Part shown: piece by piece, positions 60,837 through 63,042 of the stretch
Layout: each line of letters opens with the position of its first letter
Position numbering within the stretch: the stretch's first letter is position 1
NCBI RefSeq assembly: GCF_030757795.1
Contig: NZ_JAUQWH010000038.1
Coordinates: forward strand, 1-63,042
Length of the DNA: 63,042 bases
Source: Actinoplanes oryzae
Lineage (GTDB): Bacteria > Actinomycetota > Actinomycetes > Mycobacteriales > Micromonosporaceae
Direction of reading: 5' to 3'
Made by a program: the position numbers and the translations under genes
Notes under the pieces: model-generated
Told to the model about the DNA's origin: nothing
The model's database searches: none
What the model saw: the letters and a program-made list of their open reading frames with translations, nothing else

Positions 60837-63042
60837 GTGTCTCAGCTGACCGCTTTCTTCGCGCTGCCCGCGCCCGGGTTGTTCGTCGGGCGGGAGGCGC
60901 TGCTCGCCGAGCTGGCGGGGCCGGCGCCGGTAGTGCTGCTCAGCGGGGAGCCCGGGGTGGGCAAGAGCAGGCTGGTCGCCGAGTCCCTTCAGGACAGCGG
61001 GCTGCCCGTGATCGTCGCGCACTGCGACGACCTGCGGGAGCCGCAGCCGCTCGGGCCGCTGCTCGACGGGATCCGGGTCGCGCACGCCACCGGGACGCTG
61101 CCGCCGCTGCGCGACCCCGGCGCGGTCACCGGGGTGCTCGCGCGGCTGCTGCCGGCGCTCGCCGACCGGTTGCCGCCGCCGCTTCCGCCGCTCGGGGACC
61201 CCGAGGCCGAGCGGGCCCGGCTGCTGCGCGCGGCGGTGGCACTGCTGGCCGCCCTGGCCCCGGTCGCGGTCGCCGTCGAGGACCTGCAGATGGCGGACCG
61301 GGCGACGCTGGAGCTGCTCGACCGGCTGGGGGCCCGGCCCGTACCCGGGGTGCGGGTCGTGATCACCGTGCGGGAGGGCGAGTCGCCGCCTGGGTGGCAG
61401 CCGGGCCCCGCCGTGCGCACGATGCGCGTGCCGCCGCTGTCCCGCGCGGAGGTCGGCCTGCTCGCGGCCGCGCTGCTCGACCTGACCGAGCAGCCGGACA
61501 CCTTCACCACCCACCTGTACGAGCGCACCGCCGGCGTGCCCTTCCTCGTCGAGGAGGTCGTACGCTCGCTCGTGGCCGACGGCGCCGTCGACCGCATCCG
61601 CGAACATCCGGACACGCTGGCCGACGTGGCCGTGCCCGCCCTGCTCCGCGACGTCCTCCTCGGGCGCCTGCGCCACCTCGACGAGCCGGCCCGCGAGATC
61701 CTCGGCGCGGCCGCGGTGCTGGGCCGGGCCGACGCGGGGGCCCTGGCCACGATCGCCGGCACCGACGACGGGACGGTCACCGCGGCGCTCGCCCGCGCCG
61801 AGGCGACCGGCTTTCTGCACGAGCGCGACGGGCACCTGTGGTTCCGGCACACCCTCGCCCGCCAGGTCGTCCACGAGCTGCTGCCGCCGGTCACGCGCCG
61901 CCTGCTGCACCTGCGCACGGCTCACCTGCTCGAACAGCACCAGCCCCGCCCGTACGCCCGGCTGGCCCACCATTACCGCGAAGCCGGCAGCCCCGCGGAC
62001 CACGTCCGCAACGCCGAGGCCGCCGCCGACCTGGCCACCGCCCGCGGCGACGACGCGAGCGCGGCCCGCTTCCTGCTCGCCACCACCGGGTACGCCCGGC
62101 TCCCCCGCCCGGTCCGCGTCCGGCTCGCCGCCAAGCTGGGCCGGTCCGCCATCGAGAGCGTCGCCCAGGCCAGCGCGATCCCCGTCCTGCGCGACCTGCT
62201 CGCCGATCGCCGGCTGCCCCCGGGCGCCCGCGGCGAGCTCGGCCTGGCCCTGGGCCGGATGCTGCGCCAGCAGGGCGAGGCGCAAGCGGGCTACGAGGAG
62301 ATCGAGCGGGCGGTCCCCTTCCTGCGCCACCACGGCCGGCGCGCCCGGGCCCTGGCCGTCCTGTCCGCCCCCGACACCGTGGTGGGCCGCCACCTCAGCG
62401 AACACCAGGCCCGCTGCGCCCAGGCCGCCGCGGCCGCCGCCGAGTCGGGCGAGCCGTCCGCGGTCCTCGCCGTCGAGATCGCCCGGCTGTCGCTGCTGCT
62501 CGAAAGCGGACACCCGGCCGTGGACGAGGCGATCACCGGGGCCGTGGCGTCACTGGCCGGCAACTCCCGGGAACGCGCCCGCGCCTGCCTCAACTGGGCC
62601 CAGGGCGCCCTGCACGTCGGCGACTTCCCGCTGGCGGAATCCCTGCTGGCCACCGGCGCCGGCGCGGTCGACGACGCCGACTACGAGCGGCTGCGGCCGC
62701 TGGTCGAGCTGACCTCGTTCGGCCTGGACCTGGCGACCGGGCGGCTGGCCGGGCTGGAGGAGCGGTTGCTGCGCTTCCTCGCCCGCCCGGACCGGCTGCC
62801 GCTGGCCATGGCCGACGCCCGGCTGTATCTGGCGAGGGTGCGGTGGCTGCAGGGCTCGGCCGAGGTCGCGGAGGAGGGGCTGCGCGAGGTGATCGCCGAG
62901 GCGACGCGGGTCGGGGCGGTGTGGCCGCTGATCCCGGCGCGGACGGCGCTCGCGGAGCTGCTGCTGGCGCGCGGCGAGCGCGAGGCGGGCCTGACCGAGG
63001 CCGCGGCGGCGCTGGCCATGGCGGAGGCCAAGGGACTGCCCG
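60837..63042 (+). CDS. LuxR/MalT-like large ATP-binding transcriptional regulator (3' end outside window)
   Basis: Open for 735 codons and still open at the window edge. N-terminal AAA ATPase (LFVGREALLAELAG, Walker A SGEPGVGKSRL, Walker B VAVAVEDLQMAD, VRVVITVREG, TAGVPFLVEEVVRSLVADG), then a winged-helix segment and a TPR-like helical array (EARLLYLARVRWLQGSAEVAEEG-type pairs near the end). This is the LAL/MalT-like regulator plan; the LuxR helix-turn-helix expected at the C-terminus lies beyond 63042. GTG 60837, 11 bases after the phosphoesterase stop; no good ribosome site seen. Target genes unknown. Confidence 0.88.
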   Translation, partial: MSQLTAFFALPAPGLFVGREALLAELAGPAPVVLLSGEPGVGKSRLVAESLQDSGLPVIVAHCDDLREPQPLGPLLDGIRVAHATGTLPPLRDPGAVTGVLARLLPALADRLPPPLPPLGDPEAERARLLRAAVALLAALAPVAVAVEDLQMADRATLELLDRLGARPVPGVRVVITVREGESPPGWQPGPAVRTMRVPPLSRAEVGLLAAALLDLTEQPDTFTTHLYERTAGVPFLVEEVVRSLVADGAVDRIREHPDTLADVAVPALLRDVLLGRLRHLDEPAREILGAAAVLGRADAGALATIAGTDDGTVTAALARAEATGFLHERDGHLWFRHTLARQVVHELLPPVTRRLLHLRTAHLLEQHQPRPYARLAHHYREAGSPADHVRNAEAAADLATARGDDASAARFLLATTGYARLPRPVRVRLAAKLGRSAIESVAQASAIPVLRDLLADRRLPPGARGELGLALGRMLRQQGEAQAGYEEIERAVPFLRHHGRRARALAVLSAPDTVVGRHLSEHQARCAQAAAAAAESGEPSAVLAVEIARLSLLLESGHPAVDEAITGAVASLAGNSRERARACLNWAQGALHVGDFPLAESLLATGAGAVDDADYERLRPLVELTSFGLDLATGRLAGLEERLLRFLARPDRLPLAMADARLYLARVRWLQGSAEVAEEGLREVIAEATRVGAVWPLIPARTALAELLLARGEREAGLTEAAAALAMAEAKGLP

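Overview
The window is high-GC DNA with many GTG starts, short 4-bp gene overlaps, DUF574-type S-adenosyl methyltransferase, stand-alone LigD phosphoesterase, F420/LLM-type redox genes and sugar ABC operons without an ATPase gene. These traits point to a soil actinomycete, most likely of the Micromonosporaceae (Actinoplanes-like); the family assignment is inference, the actinobacterial one is strong. No rRNA, tRNA, IS element, phage genes or CRISPR array was seen.

Left part (1-16.7 kb): secreted GH15 glucoamylase, glutamine-dependent NAD synthetase, a wrecked HelD-type helicase gene, a MarR repressor divergent from an LLM flavin oxidoreductase plus F420/NADP-type reductase, a membrane Ser/Thr kinase, a GNAT acetyltransferase, then a LacI-regulated alpha-galactoside locus (LacI, GC-rich repeat tract, two operator-like palindromes, GH36 alpha-galactosidase, lipoprotein binding protein, two permeases).

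16.7-22.6 kb is an accessory patch with visibly lower GC. A membrane protein is divergent from a 1160-residue protein joining a kinase-like (APH-type) domain, a P-loop signalling NTPase module and TPR-like repeats. Next to it lie a degenerate NarL-type regulator and a small winged-helix-like protein. This is the best candidate for an undescribed conflict or signalling system.

22.6-38.5 kb: HxlR regulator divergent from an esterase, a single-chain eukaryote-like acyl-CoA carboxylase of about 1800 residues with a classic terminator, and a polymorphic-toxin locus (RHS repeats - Hint - HNH-like nuclease, a candidate immunity gene and a secreted beta-propeller).

38.5-54.8 kb: IlvD/Edd dehydratase overlapping a DUF574 methyltransferase, thymidine kinase, a possibly truncated secreted protein, an FAD oxidoreductase, a trypsin-MoxR-DUF58-vWA-vWA operon, a siderophore-interacting protein divergent from a TetR regulator with paired palindromes, a methyltransferase, AraC regulator, epoxide hydrolase and a P-loop regulator.

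54.7-63.0 kb: a beta-glucoside operon (binding protein, two permeases, GH1 beta-glucosidase) facing a LacI repressor that is probably made from a leaderless mRNA, with a shared AACCGGTT operator series; then a LigD phosphoesterase and a LuxR/MalT-like ATPase cut by the window edge. Both sugar importers lack an ATPase gene, so they probably share a distant MsiK-type ATPase. Gaps over 300 bases without a firm gene are 11094-11521 (repeats and operators), 22620-23070 (one doubtful small ORF) and 30045-30473 (terminator and Rhs promoter region).
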